Source of the DNA: Saitoella complicata NRRL Y-17804
Taxonomy: Eukaryota; Ascomycota; Saitoellomycetes; Saitoellales; Saitoellaceae
Length of the DNA stretch: 64,000 nucleotides
NCBI RefSeq assembly: GCF_001661265.1
Contig: NW_017566992.1
Span: forward strand, 403,514 to 467,513
Direction: 5' to 3'
How positions within the stretch are numbered: the stretch's first letter is position 1; the number at the start of each line of letters is the position of its first letter. This document shows, one piece after another, positions 41,731-52,539 of the stretch. The translations under genes were made by a program, and so were the position numbers. A model generated the notes under the pieces. That model saw only the letters and a list, made by a program, of their open reading frames with translations. It was not told the DNA's origin and searched no databases.

Positions 41731-43892
41731 ATGATCATGGTTTCCTTCGAGATGCAATCCCCCGCCGTGACTGAGGGCCACTGCACGGCTGAGAAGGGTG
41801 GGATGCAGGCGTACGTTGCACACCAAACTGTCAATTCTTTCGTTTGGGACAATGTGTCCTATAATGTAAAGGACAAGTTGATCCTCGACAACATCTCTGG
41901 CTGCGTGAAGCGTGGTGAGTATATTTTCTGCCGGATTGAGATTCACCGGCTGACGTCTGAATCAGGTAGCCTGATGGCGATTATGGGTCCTTCGGGATGC
42001 GGCAAGACCTCTTGTATGTATCGTGCACGTCTTGGATACTCGCGTACTGACCCCTTGTACAGTGCTCAATATCTTGTCAGCCCGAGTCAAAGGTTCCTCC
42101 GTATCGGGTGAGGTGTTCGCAGATTCAACGACCAAGCCTGTCTGCCGCTTTGTTGAACAGGAGGACAACCTTATCGGCGTCTTGACTGTCCGCGAAACCC
42201 TTATGTTTGCAGCGAAGCTCGACCTTCCAAAGTCCGTAACACGCAAGGAGAGGGAGGAGCTGGTGGATGGCTTGATAAAGATCTTCGGCTTGGAGGATGT
42301 CCGCAACGTCAAGATTGGTACGGCTATACAAAAAGGTATCAGTGGAGGTCAGAAGAGGAGAGTGTCGATTGCAAGCCAGTTGATCAGTTTGCCTCCTGTT
42401 GTCTTCCTGGGTGAGTCGTTGTTGGAAGAGGTCCGCCGATATTTAAGTGACTGACAGAGTGTTAGACGAGCCGACCTCTGGCCTTGATTCCGAAGCTGCC
42501 TTCTGTGTCATGCGTGACATGCGCAAAATGGCTCAACAATTCAACATGATCATCATCGCGACCGTCCATCAGCCCTCCACCGTGGTCTTCAACCTGTTCG
42601 ATGACTTGCTTCTCCTGTCGAAAGGGAAGACGGTATACTGCGGGAAGCGCGAAGAGTATGTCTCACACTTCCCCCGTCATACACCGAGCTAACCATCTGT
42701 AGGTCTGAAGACTTCTTTGCCGCTCATGATGTCGTGATCGCCGTACACGCAAACCTCGCTGAGGTCTACCTCTCCGTCATCGACACCGACTTCGCGGTCG
42801 ACAAAGGCGCAGCAGAGCGTCGCCTGAACAACCTCACAAACAGCTGGAAGGGTTACGTCAACTCACTCAGCATTCCGTCAAGTACGAAGGATGACACCAC
42901 CCTCATCGTCCATTCAGTTTCCTCGCCGAGTACTCCGACCGAGGCTAATGATTCGGAAGTGGTGCCCACCCGTCGCGGACCCTCCTTTCTGTATATCCTC
43001 TGGGTCCTCTGTCATCGCTCAACCCTCAACGCAATGAGGAACATGCTGGCATACTGGCTTCGCGTTGTCATGTACATGGCTCTCGGCGTAGTGATGGGCA
43101 CAACCTTCTTCCACCCACCCCTCACGCAAGAACGTTTCCCGGATCGCTACCACGCGATGTACTTCGGGATGTGTTTCGCTTCCTTCATGTCCGTCGCTGG
43201 TGTACCCGCCTTTCTCGAGGAGAGAGCCGTTTTTTGTCGTGAGCGTGCAAATGGCCAGTATGGTGTCCTGCACTTCAGTGTTGCTAATGCCCTCGTGTCT
43301 TCTCCTTTCGTGCTGCTCGTTATCTTGGGATACACCCTGGTGATGTACTGGGGCGTTCAACTCAAGGAAACCGCCTCCGGCTTCCTCATCTTCCTCCTGT
43401 TCAACTGGCTCAACTTCCTCGCAGCCGAAGCACAAGTCGTCTTTGTGTCATCCATGATGCCGAACTTCGTCATCGCGCTCACTCAAGTCGCCTTCTTAAA
43501 CGGTCTTTGGATGGTATTGGCGGGATTGGTGAGTCGCCCATTATTGCCCAAGTTTTGGAAGTACACCTTCGCGAATTTAGACTACCAGCGTTATGTCTGG
43601 GAAACTCTTGCAGTGAATGAATTCGGCGGAAGAGAGTTCGAGTGCACGCCCACGCCTGCTGGTTGTGTCTGTCAATATGCGGACGCTCTGAACGCACACT
43701 GTAAGTGGAGCGGTGACACCTATTTAGAGTCACTGCAGTATGGTAATGTCAAGATATGGGAGTGGTTTGTACGTACCCTTTCACCTTTCCTTTTCGACGG
43801 GAACTGACATGGAATGATAGGCCGTTCTCATCAGTATTATCATCATCTTCCGCAGTCTCGCCGCCGTCGCCTTGTTTTACCGCAGGAAGTGA
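41731..43892 (+). CDS. Half-size ABCG transporter (white/brown type)
   Basis: Six exons (41731-41914, 41966-42013, 42063-42410, 42466-42655, 42703-43768, 43821-43892) join in phase to 635 aa. Introns are 51, 49, 55, 47 and 52 nt with donors GTGAGT, GTATGT, GTGAGT, GTATGT and GTACGT. One NBD comes first: Walker A GPSGCGKTS (Lys75), signature ISGGQKRRVSIA, FLDEPTSGLD (Asp194) and ATVHQPS. A six-helix TMD follows, ending in FYRRK. A half transporter must pair with itself or another half. ABCG halves move sterols, pigments or other lipids; cargo here unknown. Its five introns contrast with none in the PDR pump. Confidence 0.9.
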
Positions 43893-44033
43893 CGGATGAG
43901 GACGCGACCAAACGAGTTTCGTCCGAGTTTCTTGGAATGCGCGTTTTGTGAATAATCTTCTCCATTACTCACCTATGTATTATACATTGATGCCTGTAGG
44001 CTGTATGTCGGTATCATAATGCAATCGTCCAGT

Positions 44034-46534
44034 CTATCTCTTCGCTGCTTCCTCCAAACTCTGCGCCTCAATGCGACTTAGCAACAGCGCAAATTCCAAA
44101 TCCTCCTCCTCCGTCGTCTTGCCCCTTCGTAACCGCGGATCAGGGCTGACAGTGACATGACTGAAGCTTTGTTGTCTTGCGGGGTTAGAGGCGACGGGTG
44201 GTGAGCGTATAGCAGGTGATGGACTTGCCCATGGTGAGCGAGAGGCAGGAGGTGACGAAGGTGCCGGGGTGTCGTGTTGTGACCGATCGAAGATGTAAAC
44301 CGATTCGTCGAAGCTCTCCTCCCCTTCATCAACCTCTTCATCCACGAAACTCTTCACCACTTCATCCGCAGCCTCTTCATGCGGTGACGACGCACTCGAC
44401 CCCTGTTCCGCCTCCAACGCACTCAACCTCAAAGCCTCCCTCAACCCCTCCTCCTCATCCTCAAACCTCGTCTCCTCAATCTTTCCCGCCACCGTCCTGT
44501 CCGTCTCCGCCTCCGCACTAATCATCGTCACATACGCAATCATCTCACTCTCTGTCATGCCCTCAACCCCATCCCCCAAGCCTCCATTATACTTCTTCAC
44601 GACCTTCTCCCTGCGTTCCCGGGCGCCTCGTTCGGTCTGCATGTTTGTACGGAGCTCGGCTTCGTCGATGGAGATCTCTTTTTGGAGTTTCATTTTTCCG
44701 AAAACGTTGCCGTTGCCGTTCGAGTTCTTTTTCTTGCCCAGCGGGAGACGCTTCCCCTGCCTCCGATACACGACCCCAAAATCCCACGTCTTCAAATCCG
44801 AGCCAATCGCGACGACGCCCTTACATCCCCACGCCCGAACCCACCTCGCTGCGAAACGTAACCGGTCATTCATCGACGCAGATCCAGCGTTGGCTTCGAT
44901 GACCCTCTGCAATTTCTTGGAGAGCTTGTTGTTGATTTGACGGCATAGGTCACCAGTGAGTGGATCATATGCCCTAACCACACCATCAACAAACCCAACC
45001 ACCAAAACCAACGGGGTCATATGTAAACTCGTAACCTCAGCATCATGTGCCGGGATAATAACCCTGGGTTTAATGTGAGTAGCCCCGTCCTCCGCCTCAT
45101 CCTGAGCGTTCCAGACACAGACGACGCCAGTCTCGTCTCCCGTCGCGAAGAATCGTGCGCCGCCACCGGGGTTAGAGGTCGATGTCCCGTGGAGTGGAAG
45201 ATCCTGTGATTCGTCGACATACATGGCTGTGATCTGGGCTTCGTGTCCGCCCTTGAACTCTACGATCTTCGTCGAGACTTTGGGTTGCATCGGAACGCGT
45301 TGCGTCACGGTACCAGTCGTAACGAAGACGTACCCCCTCTCAAAATCCACACCGACGAAGGGAGCTGTGTGGTTCGAGAGCGGCGCACCATCCTCGGGAG
45401 TCTCAAGCGGCGGCGTAACCTTCCTCAACACCCCGTCGCCATTGCAAGGGTTCCCCTCCATAACATATACCTCACCAGCGGTGTTACATAGAACTAACAC
45501 CTCCTTCTCCTCATGATACAGAATATCCGTAACCGGGTAATGGCCTTGATCACCCAAGTCGTACTGCGCAACCTGCGTCCCCGAAAACACATCCCAAACC
45601 CTCACCAACCCATCCACAGCCCCCACACTAACAACACCCGCCTTCCCTCTCTCAAAATGCGACGCAGCCCAAACTCTTGTCACAGGTCCAAAATGCCCAC
45701 CGGCGAAGTAGCGCCATGTCCGTTCCGTGGCTTTGGATTGGAGGAAGTGGCACCCGACGTAGCCGTTTGAGAAGCCACAGGCGATGGCGGAGGGGGCGAG
45801 GGAGTAGGTTGTCATATCTACCGCGCTCGTTGGGGTGCCGCCGGCGAAGAGGAGGTCTTTGGCCACTTTACCGGTGGTGTAATCTGCGACGGAAAAGATA
45901 CCGTGTCCGTTGGCGATGATGACGCGGTCACTCTTCTCCGTGACATGGAAGGAATCAACTAGTCCGATGCGTGAATCAAGAGAGTTTGATGGGCCACGTC
46001 CACGTTCCCATTTACGGATTTGGTCGGCGCGGGAGCAGTATTCGTCTCGCCAGAGACCGGTGGAGACGAGAGAGGGGAATGAGGTGATGTTTGCGAAGCG
46101 TCGGAGGAATGCGGCACGCCATGCTGAATCGTCTTTGATGAGGTGGTACCAAGGACGGCAGACGAGCATTGCGTCATTGAGACTAAGGGGGTCGAGAAAA
46201 GTGAAGATGTGCAGTAAGATCTCTGTCCCCAAAACGATAAGTTACCACAAGAAGGTCAATGAAAGAGGAACGAACCCGTTGGAGTAGCATTTATCGTGCA
46301 TTTACCCGCGGGTTGAGACTTTCCTCCACTTCCATTCGTCCCCTTCCCTTTACTCGCCTTCCAACTTGCGCTCTCGGACGCGGTACTCGATCGGCGTCGA
46401 GTGGTGTACGCAGAGCGCGATGATTCTGTTGAGCTTGATCCATGATTGTAATTCGAGTTGCGGCGACGAGAGGGTGTGGGTATTACTTCTGGGTAATCTT
46501 GTTCTTCGAAAGCGGTGTTGGAGTGATCTTGCAT
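44034..46534 (-). CDS. UFO1: F-box/WD40 protein with C-terminal UIMs, Ufo1/Pof10-like
   Basis: Exons 46534-46276 and 46222-44034 (minus strand) give 815 aa. The 53-nt intron has donor GTTCGT, and splicing restores the F-box start TPTEILLHIFTFLDPLSLND. WD40 repeats follow (VDGLVRVWDVFSGTQVA, ETGVVCVWNAQDEA). Near the C-terminus lie two ubiquitin-interacting motifs, EEEGLREALRLSALEAEQ and EEEDLEFALLLSRIEAQS. This order (F-box, WD40, UIMs) is that of yeast Ufo1 and fission-yeast Pof10, substrate adaptors of SCF ubiquitin ligases. Ufo1 targets the Ho endonuclease, and its UIMs speed its own turnover. Start MQDHSNTAFEE chosen; the open frame upstream to 46984 lacks protein-like character. Confidence 0.88.
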
Positions 46535-47819
46535 AAAGCTATTGAACGGTAAAATTGCTAAGATGGAGGAAGTTGAAACGGCGAATGCGTTTGTGACTTC
46601 CCGAGCTGGAGAGCTTGAGGTGAAAGATATGGTGGAGTGTTTGTTGATTCGCCTCCAATGACGACTCGTTCGTACTGTATGTGATCGAGCGTGCGTTTCA
46701 CTTGCATCGACGTGCAGGTGTGCGTGTGAACGAATTCGGCATTTGAGTGGTCGGGACGTGTAACGTAGATACGCGACGAATTGGGAGAACACAATGGAAT
46801 CGGCAACGGATACGAGAAACAACCTGAATTGAACGGAAAAGAGTCTGGATGATAAGCAGTCCCACGTTTTGGCCAAGGTATGACTGGGCGTGCGCACAGG
46901 CAGCGCGTACAGCCTGCGATGGACCGCGTCTCTGTCATCCGCGACGACGTTGCAATTGACGTTTGGAATGTCCGCAAGGGTCATGAAGAGGACCCATACC
47001 TATACAAATGCGCCATCCATGAGGCGCAATGTTTTGTACAATAAGCTAAATGACCCTGTGAAGGCGTGCCGGTATGAAGTATTGCGCAGTCATCATCCGA
47101 CCTCTTCTGGGCCAAAATGCGAACGCCCAGGTCCAGAGAGCAGTTGCAAATACGAGATAGATATCGGGATGAAGCGCACGAATGGCAACTGCGAGAAATT
47201 CTCCGACGCCCTCCGCCCTCCTCTCCACCAATAGGCATCACTCCAGCTCCTCCTTCCGTATGCGCAGCCGCACCCCACGCAACCCAATCTCAGCCGGAGA
47301 ATTACTTCCTCCACAATCGCAACCCCCTTTCATCGACAAGATTTCCGTTGTTTACACTTCGTCAACGGCTAAGCTTTGCTCTCTGTGCACTGATGCGCGC
47401 CTGCGCAGCATTCAAGCAATTCGCGCGCGGAAGGCTTCACGGATGGGAAGGGAGTTAGGGGGCGATCCGCATCTTGAAGCGGCCATATGTTCATTTGCAT
47501 GAAACGGCGCCGATGGAAGACCCTGCGAGTTTAAGGCTCAGCTGGCTTATGGCTGCCTGTGTTATGAGGGATGCTTGCATCGGGTAAAGGCCCGTTGCAC
47601 AAGGGGGTGGCGACGGCTGCTTCGGCACCAGCTGGTTTGGGCTGTGAAACTCTTCATAAACGGCAGAGGACCCCGATGTTCGGAAGACGGTACCGCATCG
47701 CAGGGAGAGCAACGTTCGGTAATAGGTCACTCACTCAGTCATTCTTTTTACTGGATCACCGACGTTCGTTCTCGATTAAACTATATACTCATCAGCGACA
47801 TACCTGATCAGCTACAACT
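46535..47819. promoter_or_regulatory. 1.3 kb divergent upstream region
   Basis: Between the Ufo1-like gene (-) and the secreted expansin-like gene (+). Open frames on both strands are short and low in protein character. A TATATA at 47782-47787 lies 33 bp before the ATG at 47820, and a short pyrimidine-rich stretch precedes it. Confidence 0.45.
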
Positions 47820-49871
47820 ATGCGTATCCTCGACGTTCTCTTGGGCACAGCCCTCATGGGCGCTCTCGTCTCTGCGAAGCCCCTTCACGAGCATCACGCT
47901 CTTTCTAAGCGTGCAACAACTTGCTCAAACTTGGTTGTCGATGACTACAACTCCGCATCCCAGTTGGCTTCCGGAGTGAACGACCTTGGGTTCAAGACCA
48001 ACTCGGACGGTACCGCGGCGCTCTCAATCGTCACTTCCGGCTCCGGCGGAAAGCTCCAGATCGTGCCTAAGAAGGGTGGTCACTTCTTCTCCAACTTGAA
48101 GTGTCAGGCTGTTTCCGGTTACAGCGGTCTCCAGTTCTCCGTTGCTGGACCCTCTGGCGCAAGCGTCCAAGTCGTCGTTCACTACTTTAACTCGGCAAGC
48201 ACTTGTGCCCCCTACGGTACCGCCAACTACAAATCCGCTACCTATACCATCACCGGCCTCTCCTCTAACGCAAAGCGCATCTCCATCCCCTGGACGACGC
48301 TTGGCATCTCCTCTACCGATATCGTCTCCCAGGTCTACTTGGAGAACTTCTCGGTTGCGGAACAGACCTACTCGGTCTGGCAGTTGGCGTTGACCTGCAT
48401 TCCCCCAGCGCAGACCACGGTTAAGGCCGCGACGTGTACGAGTGCCGCGAGTGGGAACTACGGGTTGATCGACGACTTTAATGTTGTCAAGTCTACCAAC
48501 GACCTCGGTGGTGCTACTGGAGATGACGGAACGTGCTCTTCGGCTGCTGTTGTTTCAGGGAAGAACAAGATTCAAATCGTGCCCAAGTCGACTACGTCTT
48601 CGTACTGGTACTCCGATGTTGGGTGTCAGTCTCTTACCAAGTTTACTGGTGTTCAGTTTAGTTTGGCGGGACCCAGCGGTGGCGCCGTTACCGTCGAACT
48701 CGAGTATTACGCCTCCTCGAGCGCATGCTCTTCTGGCTCTTCCGTCAAGTATGTCACCTGGACCGCTACCGGGCTTTCCTCGAACGCGAAGAGGATCAGT
48801 ATCCCGTTCAACCAGGTCGGAATCGATCCCACCACGAATGTGTTGTCCTCGATCAAGTTGAAGAGTTTCTCGAGTACGGGTACGTTCACGGTGTGGCAGT
48901 TGGCGTTGACTTGTCCTGCTACGCCTACGACGACGTCTTCGGTTCGGTCTTCTACCACCAGCCGGGCTGCTTCCAGCTCTTCCGTCCGCGTCTCCTCTTC
49001 TTCTTCCGCCGTTCGCTCTTCAAGCTCCGCTGTCAGTTCCGTTGTCAGTTCCGCATCAAGCTCAGCCCAATACCCGGCCTACACCGGCGTGACCTACCCC
49101 GACACCCCCCTCTCCTTCGCCGCCTCTGATTACTCCTCCCCCGGCAAATACTTCCAACCCCAAACCGGTCCCGGCTCCAAGATCTTGAACGGAACCTGTA
49201 CCTGGTACACCGGTTGTAACTCCCAAAACGGATGTGGTAAGCAGCCTGTGAAGGGTTACACCGCCGCTCTCTCCTCTTACCTCTTTGGGTCTGCTGCGGG
49301 GTATGGAAGCGCATGTGGTAGGTGCTTTAAGCTGCAGGGTTATGAAGACCCTTTCCAGCCGGGTGTTGTGTTGGGTACGCCGGCGGTTGTGGTTAAGGTC
49401 ACGGATAAGTGTCCAGCTGGTTCTCTCGACCCTCTCTGTTCCCAAACCGAAGAAACTCCCCTCAACAGCTACGGCGCACTCGCCAACTTCGATCTCTGCA
49501 AAGACACCGGCTCATTCCCGGCGTTCTTTGACCCTGCACATGATATGGTGCTTTGCTCCTGGTATGAAGTTGATTGTGTGGAGTGGGAGGGAATTGATGG
49601 TGGGTTTGGAAGCACGAATGCTACGGATTATTGGGGTGGGTATGGATGTTTGGCTGGGGACAGTGCGGACTTTTGGCCTGAGCAGGATGGGTGTCCGAAC
49701 AACGGGGAGGCGCAGCATTATTGTGATATTCACTCGTGTTCGAGTAGTGCGGCGAGCTCGGCTTCTGCGAGTGCGAGTGCCAGTGCCAGCGGAAGTGCTA
49801 GTTCGAATGTGAGGAGCACGGCGGCGTCGTCGACGGTGGCCAGTGTGACTGCTACTGTTACTCCGCTATGA
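47820..49871 (+). CDS. Secreted expansin-like (double-psi beta-barrel) protein with tandem beta-sandwich repeats
   Basis: Single exon, 683 aa. A signal peptide (1-19) is followed by a short pro-segment ending in a Kex2 site (KR, 30-31). Two homologous ~155-residue modules follow (about 36-193 and 206-365). Both contain GLSSNAKRISIP and end VWQLALTC, and look like beta-sandwich carbohydrate-binding folds. A Ser-rich linker (366-417), a probable O-glycan stalk, leads to a Cys-rich double-psi beta-barrel (about 455-590: NGTCTWYTGCNSQNGCG, YGSACGRCFKL, VVVKVTDKCPAG). The barrel resembles expansin/GH45 folds, but I do not see the GH45 catalytic start motif. A Ser/Ala tail ends it. Likely loosens or binds wall polysaccharide; substrate unknown. 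Confidence 0.82.
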   Translation: MRILDVLLGTALMGALVSAKPLHEHHALSKRATTCSNLVVDDYNSASQLASGVNDLGFKTNSDGTAALSIVTSGSGGKLQIVPKKGGHFFSNLKCQAVSGYSGLQFSVAGPSGASVQVVVHYFNSASTCAPYGTANYKSATYTITGLSSNAKRISIPWTTLGISSTDIVSQVYLENFSVAEQTYSVWQLALTCIPPAQTTVKAATCTSAASGNYGLIDDFNVVKSTNDLGGATGDDGTCSSAAVVSGKNKIQIVPKSTTSSYWYSDVGCQSLTKFTGVQFSLAGPSGGAVTVELEYYASSSACSSGSSVKYVTWTATGLSSNAKRISIPFNQVGIDPTTNVLSSIKLKSFSSTGTFTVWQLALTCPATPTTTSSVRSSTTSRAASSSSVRVSSSSSAVRSSSSAVSSVVSSASSSAQYPAYTGVTYPDTPLSFAASDYSSPGKYFQPQTGPGSKILNGTCTWYTGCNSQNGCGKQPVKGYTAALSSYLFGSAAGYGSACGRCFKLQGYEDPFQPGVVLGTPAVVVKVTDKCPAGSLDPLCSQTEETPLNSYGALANFDLCKDTGSFPAFFDPAHDMVLCSWYEVDCVEWEGIDGGFGSTNATDYWGGYGCLAGDSADFWPEQDGCPNNGEAQHYCDIHSCSSSAASSASASASASASGSASSNVRSTAASSTVASVTATVTPL

Positions 49872-50264
49872 AGGAGCAGATGGTGATATAAAAGGACATT
49901 TTGTTTTTGGTCAAAATTTGATAATGTGGGATGGTTCGCTTTACAACATGGGATAACGTCAACGTTATACGGACATTCCTGGACTTTGATAGTTAACAAT
50001 ACGTAATGAATCAAGATTAATCACTTCTTACATATGCCCCCTCCACCCTTTTTCTTAGAGTCTACCAGAAACTAGCGATATGCATTGTCCAAGGCTCTGC
50101 CGTTCTCGTTCGGGAAGTGTAACCTTATTATACCTCATGGACACGGGGGTTCATGGAGTTTATGTTTCAATTACAGTACATGTACGTCTAAGTCGATGAC
50201 CGTATCATATTATGACCAGATCCAGAATACCTTGTGCTCCAAAAACAGAATGTCCAATCCAAAT
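49872..50264. other. Intergenic, convergent 3' ends
   Basis: 393 bp between the expansin-like gene (+) and the MATE gene (-). AT-rich 3' flanks. Nothing else seen. Confidence 0.5.
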
Positions 50265-52145
50265 TCAAGCCTCCTCCTGGCTCATCTCTTTCGCCTTATC
50301 TGCCATCTGATCCCAATCACCCCAAAACACAGCATACGTCAACAACGTTGCAATCACCACCAGCGCAATCGTGATCCCAGCCCATAACCCGTACAACCCC
50401 CACCCGGCCTTGAAAGCAAGTGGGATACCCAACGGCAGGGCGATGACGTAGTATGCGAAAACGTTTGCGTATCCCCCGATCTTCTGCCTTCCCTGACCTC
50501 GGAGGACACCACCCGAAATCGCGGTGACGGAGTCGAAAATCTGATAGAATGCACCGAGTGGAAGGACGTTCGCAACGATCGTCACGACCTCCTCATCCCC
50601 CGAAAACAGATACCCCCACCGATGCCTCACCATCACCAACCAAAAACTATTGAACGCTCCCACAGCAACCGCAACTAAAATCGCCACATTCGCCGCTGTC
50701 TTGGCGGGCTTCGGTAATCCCGCTCCCAACAGATTTCCAACCCGCGTGCTCGCCGCAACAGAAACCGCAAACGGAATCTGGAAGGTCAAGCTCGTCGTGG
50801 TCGAGAGGACAGACTGTGCAGCAAGGTATGCTGTCCCCAAGAAACTCGCCGCGAGAGCCAAAATCTCGAATGCCCACCACTCAGAACAAACCATAAAGAC
50901 CCCCGGCACAGCCAACTGAATCATCGGACCCCAACCACTGAACGCTTCGCGTTTGAATCCATCCCAGCCTTGTTTGCCATCAATGAATTTGATGTACAGG
51001 GCGCCAAGGATGGCCATGAGCCACCATGTAAAAGACACCGCGATGGGTGCGCCGATGAACCCGAGTCCGACCTTTGGATGCCATACAAGGACGTAATTGA
51101 GGACGATGTTCAACGGTGCGGCGATGAAGAGGATGTATGTCCCCGCTTTGAAGAGACCCATCGCCTGCAAATACCTCTTCATCGCCTCGAAACAGGCATA
51201 CCCAGGTGCTCCGATCATCAAAATCTTCAAGTACTTCCCCGCCAGATGCGCCAATGCCGGTTCTTGTCCAAGCGCCAGGAGTAATCGTTCAGCATTCAAC
51301 CACATCGCGGCAACAGGTCCAAAGCAGATCAACATCAACAGCATGACACATCTCTGTAGATGCAACCCCAAAAGCTTCGTATTACCAGCTCCATATGCCT
51401 GTGCAGCAAGCGTGTCCAGTGCAGTAGCAACACCCTGGAACAGCGAGATACCCGTGATCACAGCCGTCATGGAGCCAAGCGAAGACGCAGCTAACTCCGT
51501 CTTCCCCAGATGTCCAGTGGAGAAGACAGACGCCATAGCTTCCGAATACTGTAGCGTGGAGGTGATGACCATCGGAACGGCGTATTTGACCAATACACCA
51601 AGCTCATGCCTCCATGTCGTCTCCGTCGCCTCCCACGGCATTCGTGCCTCTCCCTCATCATCAGATCCAAAAACTGCCGCACCATCATCCCCATCCTCAT
51701 CCCGCTCCAAAATAGCTCCGTAGTTCGCCGGCGCACCTCCACCGATTCTGGGACTCTTCTGCGCCTTGAGAAGTGCTTTGGACTCATTAACCATATGTCT
51801 TTCCTCCTCCTCCAGATCCTCCCGTTCCTCTTCGTTGAGCGCATTTGCCGGAACCGGATCCGCACTCAGCAACTTCGGTCTGGCGCCTCCATACACGAAA
51901 CTCGGTCTCCGATACGAGCTTGACAGATGTTTCCCATTCAGCGCTTCCTCAGCAGCCTCGCCTCCACTCCGTCTCCGTCTCGCCGGGGCAGCGACTGGGG
52001 TAGCGATCCCACCATCACTCACCGCATCTTCGTCGTCGTAAGTGGACGCCTTGACATACCTCCCACCACTACCCCTCGAACTCCTCCGACTCGCATCCGG
52101 ATGAAAAATATTACTCGGCTTCTTACCGCTCATCGAAGGACCCAT
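50265..52145 (-). CDS. MATE-family multidrug/toxin extrusion transporter
   Basis: Single minus-strand exon, 626 aa. The first ATG in frame (52145, MGPSMSGKKPSN) is used; the extension to 52190 opens at TTG. A hydrophilic, Ser/Arg/Glu-rich cytosolic N-terminus of about 180 residues precedes twelve helices. The two MATE halves are visible from matching motifs: GVATALDTLAAQAYGAGN in the first and VSVAASTRVGNLLGAGLP in the second. GGVLRGQGRQKIGGYAN is the usual motif near helix 10. MATE carriers exchange cations for protons or sodium; yeast Erc1 is a relative. Cargo unknown. Confidence 0.93.
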   Translation of the reverse strand: MGPSMSGKKPSNIFHPDASRRSSRGSGGRYVKASTYDDEDAVSDGGIATPVAAPARRRRSGGEAAEEALNGKHLSSSYRRPSFVYGGARPKLLSADPVPANALNEEEREDLEEEERHMVNESKALLKAQKSPRIGGGAPANYGAILERDEDGDDGAAVFGSDDEGEARMPWEATETTWRHELGVLVKYAVPMVITSTLQYSEAMASVFSTGHLGKTELAASSLGSMTAVITGISLFQGVATALDTLAAQAYGAGNTKLLGLHLQRCVMLLMLICFGPVAAMWLNAERLLLALGQEPALAHLAGKYLKILMIGAPGYACFEAMKRYLQAMGLFKAGTYILFIAAPLNIVLNYVLVWHPKVGLGFIGAPIAVSFTWWLMAILGALYIKFIDGKQGWDGFKREAFSGWGPMIQLAVPGVFMVCSEWWAFEILALAASFLGTAYLAAQSVLSTTTSLTFQIPFAVSVAASTRVGNLLGAGLPKPAKTAANVAILVAVAVGAFNSFWLVMVRHRWGYLFSGDEEVVTIVANVLPLGAFYQIFDSVTAISGGVLRGQGRQKIGGYANVFAYYVIALPLGIPLAFKAGWGLYGLWAGITIALVVIATLLTYAVFWGDWDQMADKAKEMSQEEA

Positions 52146-52539
52146 CACGACAAGCTGGTGAATAAATGCTGATTCTTGAATCTCGGCCAAACTTTTCGAG
52201 TCAAGACGCGGCCTACATCATGGCAGCTGCAGGCCAGCGCACGTTTGCAACACCAGTCATCGATATCCACGGAGAGGCTCGAGTTGTCATGAGTCTTATT
52301 GTTAGGTAAGGTAAGAATGATGAACGAACAGAAAAACTACCCGCTTGCCCATTCATTGTGTAAAAAGAAAACCATCCCGTATCCATCTGCTCTCTCTGCT
52401 TAAAAGCCTTCTCTTGAGCCGTGTAAACCCCAGTCTTCTTCCCTAGGCCTTGTTACCTCTTGCCATCCTCTTCCCTTGTAACACCACTATTACGTCTAAC
52501 GCCACTTCTTCTGACCAATCATAGACCATATAGGTACAT
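52146..52539. other. Intergenic, MATE upstream region
   Basis: 394 bp between the disordered-protein gene's stop and the MATE start, both minus strand. No gene seen. Confidence 0.5.

Noticed and set aside
47117-47458. 113-codon ORF upstream of the expansin-like gene
   Set aside because: No protein character and overlapping frames of equal quality on the other strand.
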